A DNA stretch of 64,000 bases from NCBI GenBank assembly GCA_964369755.1, contig CAYJFY010000007.1:15685-79684 (forward strand). Direction: 5' to 3'. Source of the stretch: CAUPWF01 sp964369755. GTDB lineage: Bacteria > Bacillota > Clostridia > Lachnospirales > Lachnospiraceae. Numbering within the stretch: the stretch's first letter is position 1; each line of letters opens with the position of its first letter. The translations under genes were made by a program, and so were the position numbers. The notes under the pieces are model-generated. The model was given only the letters and a program-made list of their open reading frames with translations. It searched no databases and had not been told where the DNA came from. Below are positions 1 to 8,394 of the stretch, piece by piece.

Positions 1-670
1 TATCAGATAAATTGCTCACTATGGTATCGCGCGCGGCTGGCGCCATACAAGCCCCCATATTCTGTGAATCCTTTAGTCCATAATCCACTATTTTTCCGAT
101 TGTAATTCCAGCAATCTTCACCTTTCGATTCTGTTTCTCGGATCCCAAGATAAATGCCCCGCTTCCCGTAACCGTCCACTGTGCCGACAGAGGGCGCTGA
201 TTCGCATAGTTTAATGGGAATCGAAATTCCTTCTCCGCACTCGCAAAATGACTAGATGTCGCTGCTAGCACATAGTCTGCATACCCAGCCGAAACACTCA
301 TGGCGCCAAGGGCTAGAGCTTCCCCGGACGTAGAACAAGCACCGAATAAGCCAAAGAGAGGAATCTGAAATTCTTCCGCAGCCCCTAAGGAGGTTGCAAT
401 TCCCTGGCGCAACAAATCACCACCAAAGAAAAATCTCATCTCATTTGGGCTAAGGCCTGCTTTTTGCAGGGCAATCGCACTTGCTTGCTTCTGCATTTCA
501 CTCTCTGCCGCCTCCCAGGTTTCCTGTTCAAACAACGTATCCTTTCCCACCTTGTCAAACATGGATCCTAACGGTCCTTCACCCTCTTTTGTTCCTACAA
601 TCGACGCACTCGATGCAATATAAGCAGGCCGTTCAAATACAATGCTCTGCTTTCCAACGTATTGTGACAT
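1..670 (-). CDS. spoVAD: Stage V sporulation protein AD, 3' part cut by window edge
   Basis: SpoVAD is a thiolase-fold protein of the SpoVA channel that loads dipicolinic acid into the developing spore. The visible 223 residues start at an ATG preceded by AGGAAG and contain the family's N-terminal signature (FERPAYIASSASIVG, about residues 12-26, then EGEGPLG) and the segment LFGACSTSGEAL with Cys112 in the thiolase active-site position. The family is about 340 residues long, so roughly the last third lies beyond the left edge; no stop codon is present inside the window. It shows that the organism makes endospores. The other spoVA genes would be expected just outside the window. Confidence 0.93.
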   Translation of the reverse strand, partial: MSQYVGKQSIVFERPAYIASSASIVGTKEGEGPLGSMFDKVGKDTLFEQETWEAAESEMQKQASAIALQKAGLSPNEMRFFFGGDLLRQGIATSLGAAEEFQIPLFGLFGACSTSGEALALGAMSVSAGYADYVLAATSSHFASAEKEFRFPLNYANQRPLSAQWTVTGSGAFILGSEKQNRKVKIAGITIGKIVDYGLKDSQNMGACMAPAARDTIVSNLSD

Positions 671-713
671 ACACTCTTCCTAACCTATCTAATGTTTTCT
701 TAATAGGTTATCC

Positions 714-1910
714 CTAATTGGAAGATTTATGCATGATTTCATTTAAAATTTCATTTGCCACGTCTTCCTTACTCATCGTCGGCAATGACTTCTCCATATC
801 TTTCGTTATGATGGTGACCACATTGGTATCTCCACCAAACCCTGCTCCATCCACCTTCAAATTATTTGCAACGATCATATCTAGATTTTTTCGCTCTAAT
901 TTATCACGGGAATTCTCGATTAGATTCTCTGTCTCCATGGAAAATCCACAGAGAAATTGTCCTTCCCTCTTCTTCGCTCCCAATGTTTTCAATATATCAG
1001 TCGTTCTCTCTAACGCAATCGACAAATCTCCAGCTTTCTTCTTCGTCTTTTCCTCATGGACTTCCTTTGGACGGTAATCCGCCACTGCTGCCGCCTTAAT
1101 GACAATATCTTGTGTCGGTGCCCACTCCATGACCGCCTCATACATATCCTGTGCGCTCACCACATCCACAACTCTTACGCCCACTGGCTTACCTAAATTG
1201 GTTTGTCCCGATACCAAGGTCACCTCAGCCCCTCGCATCGCTGCCACTCTAGCGAATGCATATCCCATCTTTCCCGTGGAATGGTTGGTCATGAAACGAA
1301 CTGGGTCCAGTGCTTCACGGGTAGCTCCCGCAGTAATCAATATTTTTTTTCCATGCAAATCCTTTGACATCGCAACTTCACGCAGGATATATTCCACCAA
1401 AACTTCCGGTTCTACCATCTTTCCAGCTCCAACATCTCCACACGCCAAATAGCCGCTCACTGGTTCTATCATCTGAAACCCATAACGGCTCAACTTCTCC
1501 ATATTGTCCTGCACAATTTGATTTTCATACATCCCTGTATTCATAGCAGGTGCCACAAGAATCGGACATTTTGCTGCCAACACTGTCGTCGTCAACATAT
1601 CATCTGCAATTCCATTTGCCATCTTGCCAATCACATTGGCTGTAGCAGGTGCAATTAAGATGATGTCTGCACTCTTTGCCAACCCCACATGCTCTACTTC
1701 AAATTCATGGTTTCGATCAAAGGTATCCGTGATACATCTTCTATGACAGAGCGCCTCAAATGTATTTGGCGTAATAAAATTCTGTGCATTCTCGGTCATA
1801 ATGACGTGAACATCTGCGCCCAATTTAACCAATGCGCTTGCTGTATTTGCCATTTTATATGCTGCTATTCCTCCAGTAATTCCTAGAACAACGGTTTTTC
1901 CTCTTAGCAT
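714..1910 (-). CDS. coaBC: Bifunctional phosphopantothenoylcysteine decarboxylase / phosphopantothenate-cysteine ligase
   Basis: This protein carries out two consecutive steps of coenzyme A synthesis: ligation of cysteine to 4'-phosphopantothenate and decarboxylation of the product. The N-terminal flavoprotein (CoaC) half shows GITGGIAAYK and the substrate motif PAMNTGMYENQ. The C-terminal CoaB half begins near residue 190 with ITAGATREALDPVRFMTN and runs to the end. A GTG lies three codons upstream, but AAAGG is correctly spaced for the ATG at 1910, giving 398 residues, normal for the family. The gene diverges from a pantothenate-type ECF transporter component, which fits a shared role in CoA supply. 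Confidence 0.96.
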   Translation of the reverse strand: MLRGKTVVLGITGGIAAYKMANTASALVKLGADVHVIMTENAQNFITPNTFEALCHRRCITDTFDRNHEFEVEHVGLAKSADIILIAPATANVIGKMANGIADDMLTTTVLAAKCPILVAPAMNTGMYENQIVQDNMEKLSRYGFQMIEPVSGYLACGDVGAGKMVEPEVLVEYILREVAMSKDLHGKKILITAGATREALDPVRFMTNHSTGKMGYAFARVAAMRGAEVTLVSGQTNLGKPVGVRVVDVVSAQDMYEAVMEWAPTQDIVIKAAAVADYRPKEVHEEKTKKKAGDLSIALERTTDILKTLGAKKREGQFLCGFSMETENLIENSRDKLERKNLDMIVANNLKVDGAGFGGDTNVVTIITKDMEKSLPTMSKEDVANEILNEIMHKSSN

Positions 1911-1943
1911 AGTTTTCACCCTTTCTATTTATCTCAAGCGATT

Positions 1944-1966
1944 TAGGTCAAAAGAATATTGACCTA
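1944..1966. promoter_or_regulatory. Inverted repeat between coaBC and the ECF S component
   Basis: TAGGTCAA and TTGACCTA form a perfect 8-bp inverted repeat with a 7-nt spacer in the 137-bp divergent intergenic region. On the plus strand a possible promoter follows (TTGTGC at 1977-1982, TATTGT at 2001-2006, 18-bp spacer). The repeat could be an operator serving both genes. No regulator is identified. Confidence 0.35.
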
Positions 1967-2047
1967 CAATTATTTTTTGTGCTATCATTACGATGTAACG
2001 TATTGTATTGTATCTTAATTTAAGAACGATAACAAAGGAGGCATAAT

Positions 2048-2686
2048 ATGAATCAAAAAAACAGAAACCAAAAGACACTAGACCTTGTGCAAGTCGCACT
2101 ATTAAGCGCCGTCATCATCGTCATGGCATTCACCCCGTTCCTAGGATATATTCCTCTTGGATTTACTCGGGCAACCATCATCCACATCCCTGTCATCATT
2201 GGATCCATTTTATTAGGACCGAAAAAAGGCGCCCTATTGGGATTGGTATTCGGCCTAACTAGCCTAGTGAATAACACAATCAATCCGACTGTAACTTCCT
2301 TCGTCTTCACCCCATTCTACACATTAGGCGAGGTCAATGGCGGTATCGGAAGTCTCATCATCTGTCTTGTACCTCGGACCTTGGTTGGGATTACCCCATA
2401 CTACGTCTACAAGGCAGTGCTCAAAGTGACCAAAGAAAGAAAGTCGAGCACCTATCTGGCGCTCGGAGCTTCCGGAATCGTCGGTGCGCTCACCAACACT
2501 CTTTTGGTCATGAATTTAATCTTTCTATTCTTTCGCGACGCTTATGCCAATGTAAATAGCATCGCAAGCGACGCATTATACGGTTTCATCCTAAGCATCA
2601 TCGGAATCAACGGCATACCAGAAGCCATTGTTGCAGCCATTGTGACTACATTGGTTGGGCGGGTACTAATAAAGGTTGTAAAATAA
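2048..2686 (+). CDS. ECF transporter S component, probably pantothenate-specific (PanT-like)
   Basis: A 212-residue, strongly hydrophobic protein with about six membrane segments. It has the layout of energy-coupling-factor substrate-binding subunits: an N-terminal tail rich in K/N/Q, then LVQVALLSAVIIVMAFTPFLGY and GFTRATIIHIPVIIGS, and a GPKKGALLGLVFGLTSL segment. S components bind a vitamin in the membrane and share the EcfT-EcfA-EcfA' module, which is encoded at 17.5-20.1 kb. Divergence from coaBC points to pantothenate as substrate; that is inferred from context, not from a binding-site motif. RBS AAAGGAGG is optimal. Its 3' end overlaps the convergent uppP by 41 bp. Confidence 0.8.
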   Translation: MNQKNRNQKTLDLVQVALLSAVIIVMAFTPFLGYIPLGFTRATIIHIPVIIGSILLGPKKGALLGLVFGLTSLVNNTINPTVTSFVFTPFYTLGEVNGGIGSLIICLVPRTLVGITPYYVYKAVLKVTKERKSSTYLALGASGIVGALTNTLLVMNLIFLFFRDAYANVNSIASDALYGFILSIIGINGIPEAIVAAIVTTLVGRVLIKVVK

Positions 2687-3497
2687 AATACAACAACACC
2701 AACACCCCTAGGACAATCCGATAATAACCAAACACTTTGAAATCATTCGTTTTGATATAATTCATCAAGAATCGAATGGTAAAGATCGATACAACAAAAG
2801 CGACGAACATACCAACTAGTAGAATGGTCACTTCCATCACACTAAAGTTAAATCCATACCCAACAATTTTCAATAAACTTGCACCAAACATCACGGGAAT
2901 GGACAAGAAAAAGGTGAATTCTGCTGCAATATGTCGCGACATTCCAAACATCAGCGCTCCTACGATAGTAATTCCGGAGCGCGATGTTCCAGGAATCAAT
3001 GCCAACACTTGAAGCAATCCGATAATCAATGCATCTTGGTATGTAAACTGCGAAAACTTCTTAACTCGTGGTTCCACCCCTTTATTTCGATTCTCAACGA
3101 TAATGAATAAGACTCCATAAATAATCAATGTGATTGCAACTACTACATAACTTCCCAGCACTTGGTCTATCGCATCTTCGAATAAAATCCCTATAACTGC
3201 CGCTGGCACAACTGCTACCAATACCTTGAACCAAATCGTCCATGTCGCACGTTTCTGTCGTGATGATTTTTTCGGTGAAAATGGATTTAATTTGTTGAAG
3301 TAGATGAGCACTACCGCCATAATCGCACCGAGCTGAATCACCACCAAAAACATATTCAAAAACTCTGCCGATACATCTAATTTGATAAATTCATCCACCA
3401 AGATCATATGTCCCGTACTACTAATCGGCAACCATTCGGTAATCCCCTCTACAATTCCTAATAATATCGCCTTTAGAATATTTAAAAATGCGTCCAT
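2646..3497 (-). CDS. uppP: Undecaprenyl-diphosphatase (bacitracin resistance protein BacA/UppP)
   Basis: An integral membrane phosphatase of 283 residues that recycles undecaprenyl diphosphate to the monophosphate lipid carrier for peptidoglycan synthesis. The catalytic regions are visible: GIVEGITEWLPISSTGHMIL near residue 15 (E-rich motif and SSTGH) and LALIPGTSRSGITI near residue 165 (PGTSRSG). Multiple membrane helices follow. The RBS GGGGGA precedes the ATG. The last 41 bp overlap the convergent S-component gene, so the two transcripts share an antisense 3' end. Confidence 0.95.
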   Translation of the reverse strand: MDAFLNILKAILLGIVEGITEWLPISSTGHMILVDEFIKLDVSAEFLNMFLVVIQLGAIMAVVLIYFNKLNPFSPKKSSRQKRATWTIWFKVLVAVVPAAVIGILFEDAIDQVLGSYVVVAITLIIYGVLFIIVENRNKGVEPRVKKFSQFTYQDALIIGLLQVLALIPGTSRSGITIVGALMFGMSRHIAAEFTFFLSIPVMFGASLLKIVGYGFNFSVMEVTILLVGMFVAFVVSIFTIRFLMNYIKTNDFKVFGYYRIVLGVLVLLYFILQPLLVPAQPM

Positions 3498-3508
3498 ATC
3501 TTCCCCCT

Positions 3509-4339
3509 CTATGCTTCCAATACAAATTTGTGAATCGCTTTGGCAACTCCATCTTCATTGTTACTATCCGTAATATAGTCGGCGCTTCCCTTGAGTGCCT
3601 CTACTCCGTTTTTCATCACCACACCGAGACCTGCCATCTGAATCATAGTCTCATCATTCATGCCATCTCCCAGTGCCATGATTTCATCAAGCTCAATCCC
3701 AAGATACTCTCCCAACTTCTGTAATCCGAGCCCCTTATGAATGCCGACTTCTGTAATTTCAATATTATTGTGAAATGCCCCGTGCATCTCATAATCGCCC
3801 AAGTTCTTCAGTGCTTCGACCAACTCTTCTTTCTCCTCGGTAGTTTCCACTACGATATGTAACTTATCACTCCCTTGATTTCTGCGCTGCAACTCCTCAC
3901 GAATATCATCCACACGAACCCTAGTGGTCCTGATGTAGTGAATCATCTCATCATTGAGAAACTGCGGCAGCTTCTCAACCAGATCCTCTTGTGTATATCC
4001 AATCCCATCAAAGAAGACCTCATGATAAGTATGGTACTTCTGTGCAATATCCAATAATTGACACACCACATCGGGTGGCAATACCTTCTCAAACACCGTT
4101 TTGTTTTCCATCAAGTCTACAATTCTAGCACCATTTGCACTGATTGCATAGCGCACTCCCTCTATCTCCGTCAGCTCTTTTGGTATCGCACTAATCGGTC
4201 TCCCTGTGCACGCAACCACATGTACTCCTTGCTCGATCGCCTTCACCAAAGCCTCCCTTGTATAGGAAGTAAGTTCTTTCTCATCATTGAGCAATGTTCC
4301 GTCCATATCGATTGCAATTAATTTAATCTTCGAGTTCAT
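3509..4339 (-). CDS. Cof-type HAD-IIB family hydrolase (sugar-phosphate/nucleotide phosphatase)
   Basis: A cytosolic HAD phosphatase. Motif I is KLIAIDMDGTLL near the N terminus, motif II is VVACTGRP, and motif III/IV is LGDGMNDETMIQMAG near the C terminus. The C2B cap lies between. This is the Cof/YidA pattern, active on sugar phosphates or flavin/pyridoxal phosphates; the substrate cannot be told from sequence. The frame is open to an ATG at 4384, but the family begins a few residues before the DMDGT motif, so the ATG at 4339 is preferred (276 residues). The upstream ATG lies just 8 nt after the fprA stop, so the two genes are probably co-transcribed. Confidence 0.9.
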   Translation of the reverse strand: MNSKIKLIAIDMDGTLLNDEKELTSYTREALVKAIEQGVHVVACTGRPISAIPKELTEIEGVRYAISANGARIVDLMENKTVFEKVLPPDVVCQLLDIAQKYHTYHEVFFDGIGYTQEDLVEKLPQFLNDEMIHYIRTTRVRVDDIREELQRRNQGSDKLHIVVETTEEKEELVEALKNLGDYEMHGAFHNNIEITEVGIHKGLGLQKLGEYLGIELDEIMALGDGMNDETMIQMAGLGVVMKNGVEALKGSADYITDSNNEDGVAKAIHKFVLEA

Positions 4340-4391
4340 CCTTCGTCCCTTACCCTTTTTATACCCTATGCGTGATAAATTCATTCCACCA

Positions 4392-5555
4392 CTATTCCAA
4401 TAATTCTCCTGCTAATTTCTCCATCTCTTGAAGATTCTCTTCGCTATATCTAGACTTGATCGTAATCGTCGTTTCACACAAGTCAATACTCTTCATCTTC
4501 TCGATGATTGCCTTCATCGCCTTCATCGCCGATGGCGCCCATGTGCCATTCTCGATCAATGCGATCTTGCGTTTTTGGTAATTCTTGCTCTGCAAGTGAT
4601 GCAAAAATTCTTCCATACAAGGGAAGACTCCACCATCATAAGATGCTGCAAACAATACCAATCTGTCATAACGGAAGGCATCTTCTACCGCCTCTGCCAT
4701 ATCCTCTCTCGCCAAATCACAGATGCTTACCTTTGTAGTTCCTTCTCGATCTAGGATCTCCTTGAATTTCTCTGCTGCCGCTCTCGTATTTCCATGGATC
4801 GATGCATAGGCGATAAAAATCCCTCTATCTTCTGGTTCATAACTGCTCCAAATCCGGTATTTCCCGACATAGTGTGCTATGTTATCTTGTAATACTTCCC
4901 CGTGCAATGGACAAATTCTCTGCACATCGAATGCAGATGCTTTTTTCAACAAATTCTGTACTTGCACACCATATTTTCCTACAATGTTAAAATAATATCT
5001 TCTCGCTTCGCAGTCCCATGCCTCATCTGTATCTAGGGTTCCAAACTTCCCAAATGCATCGGCAGAAAACAAGGTCTTCTCCGTCGTTTCGTATGCTACC
5101 ATAACCTCTGGCCAATGTATCATAGGTGCCATAATAAATTGTAGCGAATGCTCTCCTAAGGATAACGCTTCACCCTCTTTCACTTCTACCGTTCTGCCTT
5201 CTAATTCAAAATCAAAAAACTGCTTGATGAATACAAATGTCTTCGCATTTCCAACAATCTTTATTTCTGGATACTTGTTCAACAAGCATTGTAAACTCCC
5301 TGCATGATCTGGTTCCATATGCAAACACACCACATACGACGGTGTCTTTCCTTCCAACACCTCATCTAAGTTCTTCAACCACTCTTCGGACTTCACCGAA
5401 TCCACTGTATCCATAATCGTGATAGACTCATCTAAAATCACATATGAATTATAGGCAATCCCATTTGGTACTACATATTGACTCTCAAACAAATCAATGT
5501 CCTTATCATCCACACCTACATATTTAATTGCATCTGAAATTTCTAATTTACTCAT
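4392..5555 (-). CDS. A-type flavoprotein (FprA family, flavo-diiron protein)
   Basis: A cytosolic flavo-diiron protein that reduces oxygen to water and/or nitric oxide to N2O in anaerobes. The N-terminal metallo-beta-lactamase-like domain carries the diiron ligand motif HMEPDHAGS (His79, Glu81, Asp83, His84) and later HWPE and HGE ligands. A flavodoxin-like domain begins near residue 245 with IAYASIHGNTRAAAEKF for FMN binding. The length of 387 residues is typical, and no rubredoxin extension is present. With the rubrerythrin at 9.8 kb it forms part of an oxidative-stress defence set. Confidence 0.93.
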   Translation of the reverse strand: MSKLEISDAIKYVGVDDKDIDLFESQYVVPNGIAYNSYVILDESITIMDTVDSVKSEEWLKNLDEVLEGKTPSYVVCLHMEPDHAGSLQCLLNKYPEIKIVGNAKTFVFIKQFFDFELEGRTVEVKEGEALSLGEHSLQFIMAPMIHWPEVMVAYETTEKTLFSADAFGKFGTLDTDEAWDCEARRYYFNIVGKYGVQVQNLLKKASAFDVQRICPLHGEVLQDNIAHYVGKYRIWSSYEPEDRGIFIAYASIHGNTRAAAEKFKEILDREGTTKVSICDLAREDMAEAVEDAFRYDRLVLFAASYDGGVFPCMEEFLHHLQSKNYQKRKIALIENGTWAPSAMKAMKAIIEKMKSIDLCETTITIKSRYSEENLQEMEKLAGELLE

Positions 5556-5602
5556 TTTTTCATCCTACCTATTCTTCTCTATTTTCTACTCTATTTCATG
5601 GA

Positions 5603-5758
5603 CCAATCGCTGCATTATAGACAACTCCTGATCTCTTCCATCCATCACTTCTATCACGGACAACTCATAACCCCTTCAAGCCATCACTTCCATTACGGAC
5701 AACTCATAACCCCTTCAAGCCACCACTTCCATTACGGACAACTCATGATACCCTCCGA
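5603..5758. repeat. Four tandem 39-bp repeats at the 3' end of the radical-SAM gene
   Basis: Units start at 5603 (diverged), 5642, 5681 and 5720. The last three are nearly identical; the fourth covers the end of the radical-SAM gene, including its TAA. The period is exactly 13 codons. Read on the minus strand in the gene's own frame, each unit re-encodes a copy of its C-terminal tail (W-x-E-G-[IV]-MSCP followed by a stop). The array is best read as tandem duplication of the gene's 3' end. Confidence 0.85.
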
Positions 5759-6886
5759 CCAGAGACAGGCTCCACAGGTCGGCGCTTCATTTCCAAAACA
5801 ATCCTCCTCATTGGATGCCGGATAATCACAGTGCCCACAATTGATACATGGTGAAAATGCAAAGGACTTCACCCGCTCTCTAAACTCTGTATATTCATCT
5901 GAATTCCAGATTTCCTCCAATGCCTGCTCCCCAACATTACCAAAAGAATGATGATGAACCTTTCGTTCAGTTTCCATCACCGCTGTCGTTCCATTATGGA
6001 GCAACGCCATACAAGGACTCACATTTCCATCACTTCTGACAAAGCACATTCCCTCTTCAACGAAGCGGCAATATTGAGACTGTCTTGGTACATAAGTATC
6101 CCCAACATAGAGATTAAAATTCATCTTTGAGAACATTCCATTCAGTCCCTCTTGAACTTTTTCATCATCAAAATCCATATATGGAATCTTCACCTTCGGC
6201 CTTGTCAACCCAAATTTGTCTGATCCAATGGACATCGCCAATGTACGATTGTACAAAGCATTCTCCAAATCCGCTGAATCCGCAGGATAAATATTTGACA
6301 CATGCACTTCATTGACAAGATAAGCATCCACAAAATATGGAATATTTTTCAACTGTGTCACATTATCCTTTGATACTACAAATGTCACCCCTAGTTCCAT
6401 GGTAGACTTTCTAGCATATCTCATGTGATTAAATTTCTTCAGATTCGCCAACACACGCCTCGCACTTGGATGTCCCAACTCACTCGTCGCCTCGTCCACA
6501 TCTTCCCTCTCAGCTTCCTTCTCCTTATATAAAGCGTTATTGGGTATAATGATATCATCTAGACTCACCCATAATTTATTCAGATTCAGGTCCATCAACT
6601 TCCCACACATCTCCTCTGACAGTAGTGACCCATTCGTTAGAAGCTCCACACGATACCCTTTCGCCTTACACACTTCCACCATGCGAAGAATATCTCTGTG
6701 ATACAAAGGTTCTCCCATTCCGCCAAAGAAAATGGTCTCCACACCAAATGGGATTCCCTCGATAATCTGTTCAAACATCTCCCATGTCATATCTGTAAAT
6801 TTTTCGTCAAACCAAGTGTGACGAAAACACATCTTACAATTAAAATTACAGTTCGAAGTAGGCTCTATGTATAATCTCTTTAACAT
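5732..6886 (-). CDS. Radical SAM/SPASM protein, tungsten-cofactor oxidoreductase maturase type
   Basis: A 384-residue radical SAM enzyme. The cluster motif CNFNCKMC lies at residues 13-20, followed by FFGGMGEPLYH (SAM-binding GGE-like region) and LLTNGSLL. The C-terminal third is a Cys-rich SPASM-like domain (CRFVEEGMC, CINCGHC, CFGNEAPTCGACLW) ending in GIMSCP. The N-terminal KRLYIEPTSNC, CFRHTWFD and terminal CGACLWSEG...CP are features I associate with the maturases of tungsten-dependent aldehyde:ferredoxin oxidoreductases. That exact role is a family inference, since no AOR gene lies in the window. A strong promoter with an overlapping palindrome precedes it. Its 3' end is tandemly duplicated downstream. 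Confidence 0.8.
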   Translation of the reverse strand: MLKRLYIEPTSNCNFNCKMCFRHTWFDEKFTDMTWEMFEQIIEGIPFGVETIFFGGMGEPLYHRDILRMVEVCKAKGYRVELLTNGSLLSEEMCGKLMDLNLNKLWVSLDDIIIPNNALYKEKEAEREDVDEATSELGHPSARRVLANLKKFNHMRYARKSTMELGVTFVVSKDNVTQLKNIPYFVDAYLVNEVHVSNIYPADSADLENALYNRTLAMSIGSDKFGLTRPKVKIPYMDFDDEKVQEGLNGMFSKMNFNLYVGDTYVPRQSQYCRFVEEGMCFVRSDGNVSPCMALLHNGTTAVMETERKVHHHSFGNVGEQALEEIWNSDEYTEFRERVKSFAFSPCINCGHCDYPASNEEDCFGNEAPTCGACLWSEGIMSCP

Positions 6887-6916
6887 TTCTACACCTGTTA
6901 TTTTTATTTATGAAAT

Positions 6917-6969
6917 CAGACTCTGATAACATATAATACCATTATCAGAGTCTGTCATAAAAATGTCAA
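6917..6969 (-). promoter_or_regulatory. Promoter of the radical-SAM gene with overlapping palindromic operator
   Basis: On the minus strand TTGACA (6964-6969) and GATAAT (6941-6946) are separated by 17 bp. A perfect 13-bp inverted repeat (CAGACTCTGATAA at 6917-6929 and its complement at 6942-6954, 12-nt spacer) overlaps the -10 element and the expected start site. That is the layout expected for a repressor operator. The ATG of the gene follows about 30 nt further on. Confidence 0.7.
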
Positions 6970-7015
6970 TACACTTTCATGTTTTTTTGTAAATGCTATG
7001 TTTTAATTGCGAAAC

Positions 7016-7045
7016 ATCGTGACTTCTCATAGGCGATGTCACGAT
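7016..7045 (-). terminator. Hairpin at the end of the YqeB-MocA gene
   Basis: ATCGTGAC and GTCACGAT form an 8-bp stem with a 14-nt loop around the stop codon. No good T-run follows, so this is a weak or factor-dependent terminator at best. Confidence 0.3.
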
Positions 7046-8394
7046 ATTTCTTCTGGGAAATCCACATCCTTTAACTCAGCAGACTCGACCTCTACATAGG
7101 TGATATGCTCCAAATACTGATCCATAAGCGCTCTTCCACCCACATCCCCACTCAATTCCAGCAGTTCCGGAAAATACTTCCGTCCCCAATACACTGGATT
7201 TCCTCTTCTTCCATCGATCGATGCACACACAATCGCAGACTCTCCACGATAGGCTTGATTCAGAATTCTATGAAGGGTCGACCGCTGCAACATAGGCTGA
7301 TCACACACCATGAACAGGACACCTTGTAGGTCAGGATTTTCTCTTAGACAGACCCGCAATCCCAACTGAATGGAATGAGAGATTCCAAGCTCGGGCTCCC
7401 CATTGTAAACGAATTTCACCTCACTGCGCTCTGCCGCTTCCTCCACCTCTTTGTATCCTGTCACCACATATCTCGCTAGCCCAGCGAAGGACTGTAACGT
7501 GTCAAACGCATAGGAAAATATCGGTTTTCCCTTCCACTTATGCAATAATTTGTTGGAACCAAATCGCTCACCTCTTCCTGCTGCCAACAAAACGATTCCA
7601 TACGACTCTCTCCGATGTCTATCATTCTCCATCGCCTCTAGCACTCCACCACCGATGGCACGTGCCTTGTCCGATATGGTGTAGCAATGCTCCAATTCAC
7701 AACGAGAATCAATGTCTCCAATCTTCAATCCAGACGTTACATAGACCCCCTTTTGTAGCATTCCCCTGACCATACCACTCATCTGCGCATACACAGGACT
7801 CTGATCCACATAGGCAACCACTTGTCCCACTTCCACTTGGTCTCCGATTGTAACACTCGGAATCAGATACCCCTCTGTCGTTGCACGAATTAGGCGTTCC
7901 TTCGTATAGCCTCCGATTTCTCCTGGCTCTCCTGTATTTGGAAATGCCTGTCCCTCATAATGCACTCTACCGAGATGATGCCCCCTCTTCGTTTCCACAA
8001 CACAGTGGCAGTCTTCACCTGCCGTAAATCCAGGACCTACCCCAATCACTAGAGGTGCATCCCACATCTTCGTTCCTAGATTTCTCTTTGCCAAAATCGC
8101 GTCCACCACTACGTCTGGTTGAAACGCTCTCCTGATATTTGCCTTCTCATCCACAAAAACCGGAATCCTTCCTCTGCTCCAACATTCTTTCGCCTGAGAA
8201 AGCTTGGTTACATGTGTACCTTCCACCTCTTCTACCTGTGCCGTTTTCTCATAGACCGCACGAGAAAAAGCCACGGTTCGTCTCACCGTCAACGGTTCCT
8301 CAATCTCTGTCATGAGAACCTGATGTCCACTGCGATATAACCTCACCGCAATCCCACTCGCCAAATCACCTGCACCTCGAATCAGCACCTTCAT
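7039..8394 (-). CDS. YqeB-MocA fusion: selenium-dependent molybdenum hydroxylase accessory protein with molybdopterin nucleotidyltransferase domain
   Basis: A two-domain protein of 451 residues. Residues about 1-270 match the YqeB (EF2563) family of selenium-dependent molybdenum hydroxylase systems, starting with a Rossmann-like KVLIRGAGDLASGIAVRL and with GVGPGFTAGEDCH. Residues about 275-451 are a MobA/MocA-type NTP transferase: IVLLAAGRGERFGSNKLL, then FMVCDQPML and RRGNPVYWG. The fused enzyme would prepare molybdopterin cytosine dinucleotide and help insert selenium into molybdenum hydroxylases. The frame is open 52 codons further upstream, but the ATG at 8394 overlaps the hydantoinase stop as ATGA and begins at the conserved N terminus, so it is preferred. 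No hydroxylase structural gene is in the window. Confidence 0.88.
   Translation of the reverse strand: MKVLIRGAGDLASGIAVRLYRSGHQVLMTEIEEPLTVRRTVAFSRAVYEKTAQVEEVEGTHVTKLSQAKECWSRGRIPVFVDEKANIRRAFQPDVVVDAILAKRNLGTKMWDAPLVIGVGPGFTAGEDCHCVVETKRGHHLGRVHYEGQAFPNTGEPGEIGGYTKERLIRATTEGYLIPSVTIGDQVEVGQVVAYVDQSPVYAQMSGMVRGMLQKGVYVTSGLKIGDIDSRCELEHCYTISDKARAIGGGVLEAMENDRHRRESYGIVLLAAGRGERFGSNKLLHKWKGKPIFSYAFDTLQSFAGLARYVVTGYKEVEEAAERSEVKFVYNGEPELGISHSIQLGLRVCLRENPDLQGVLFMVCDQPMLQRSTLHRILNQAYRGESAIVCASIDGRRGNPVYWGRKYFPELLELSGDVGGRALMDQYLEHITYVEVESAELKDVDFPEEIS

Noticed and set aside
5603..5758. CRISPR array
   Set aside because: The copies are directly contiguous without spacers, and no cas genes are near.
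5598..5825. Plus-strand 75-codon ORF across the 39-bp repeats
   Set aside because: It is a by-product of the repeat period (13 codons) and lies antisense to the radical-SAM 3' end; no RBS.
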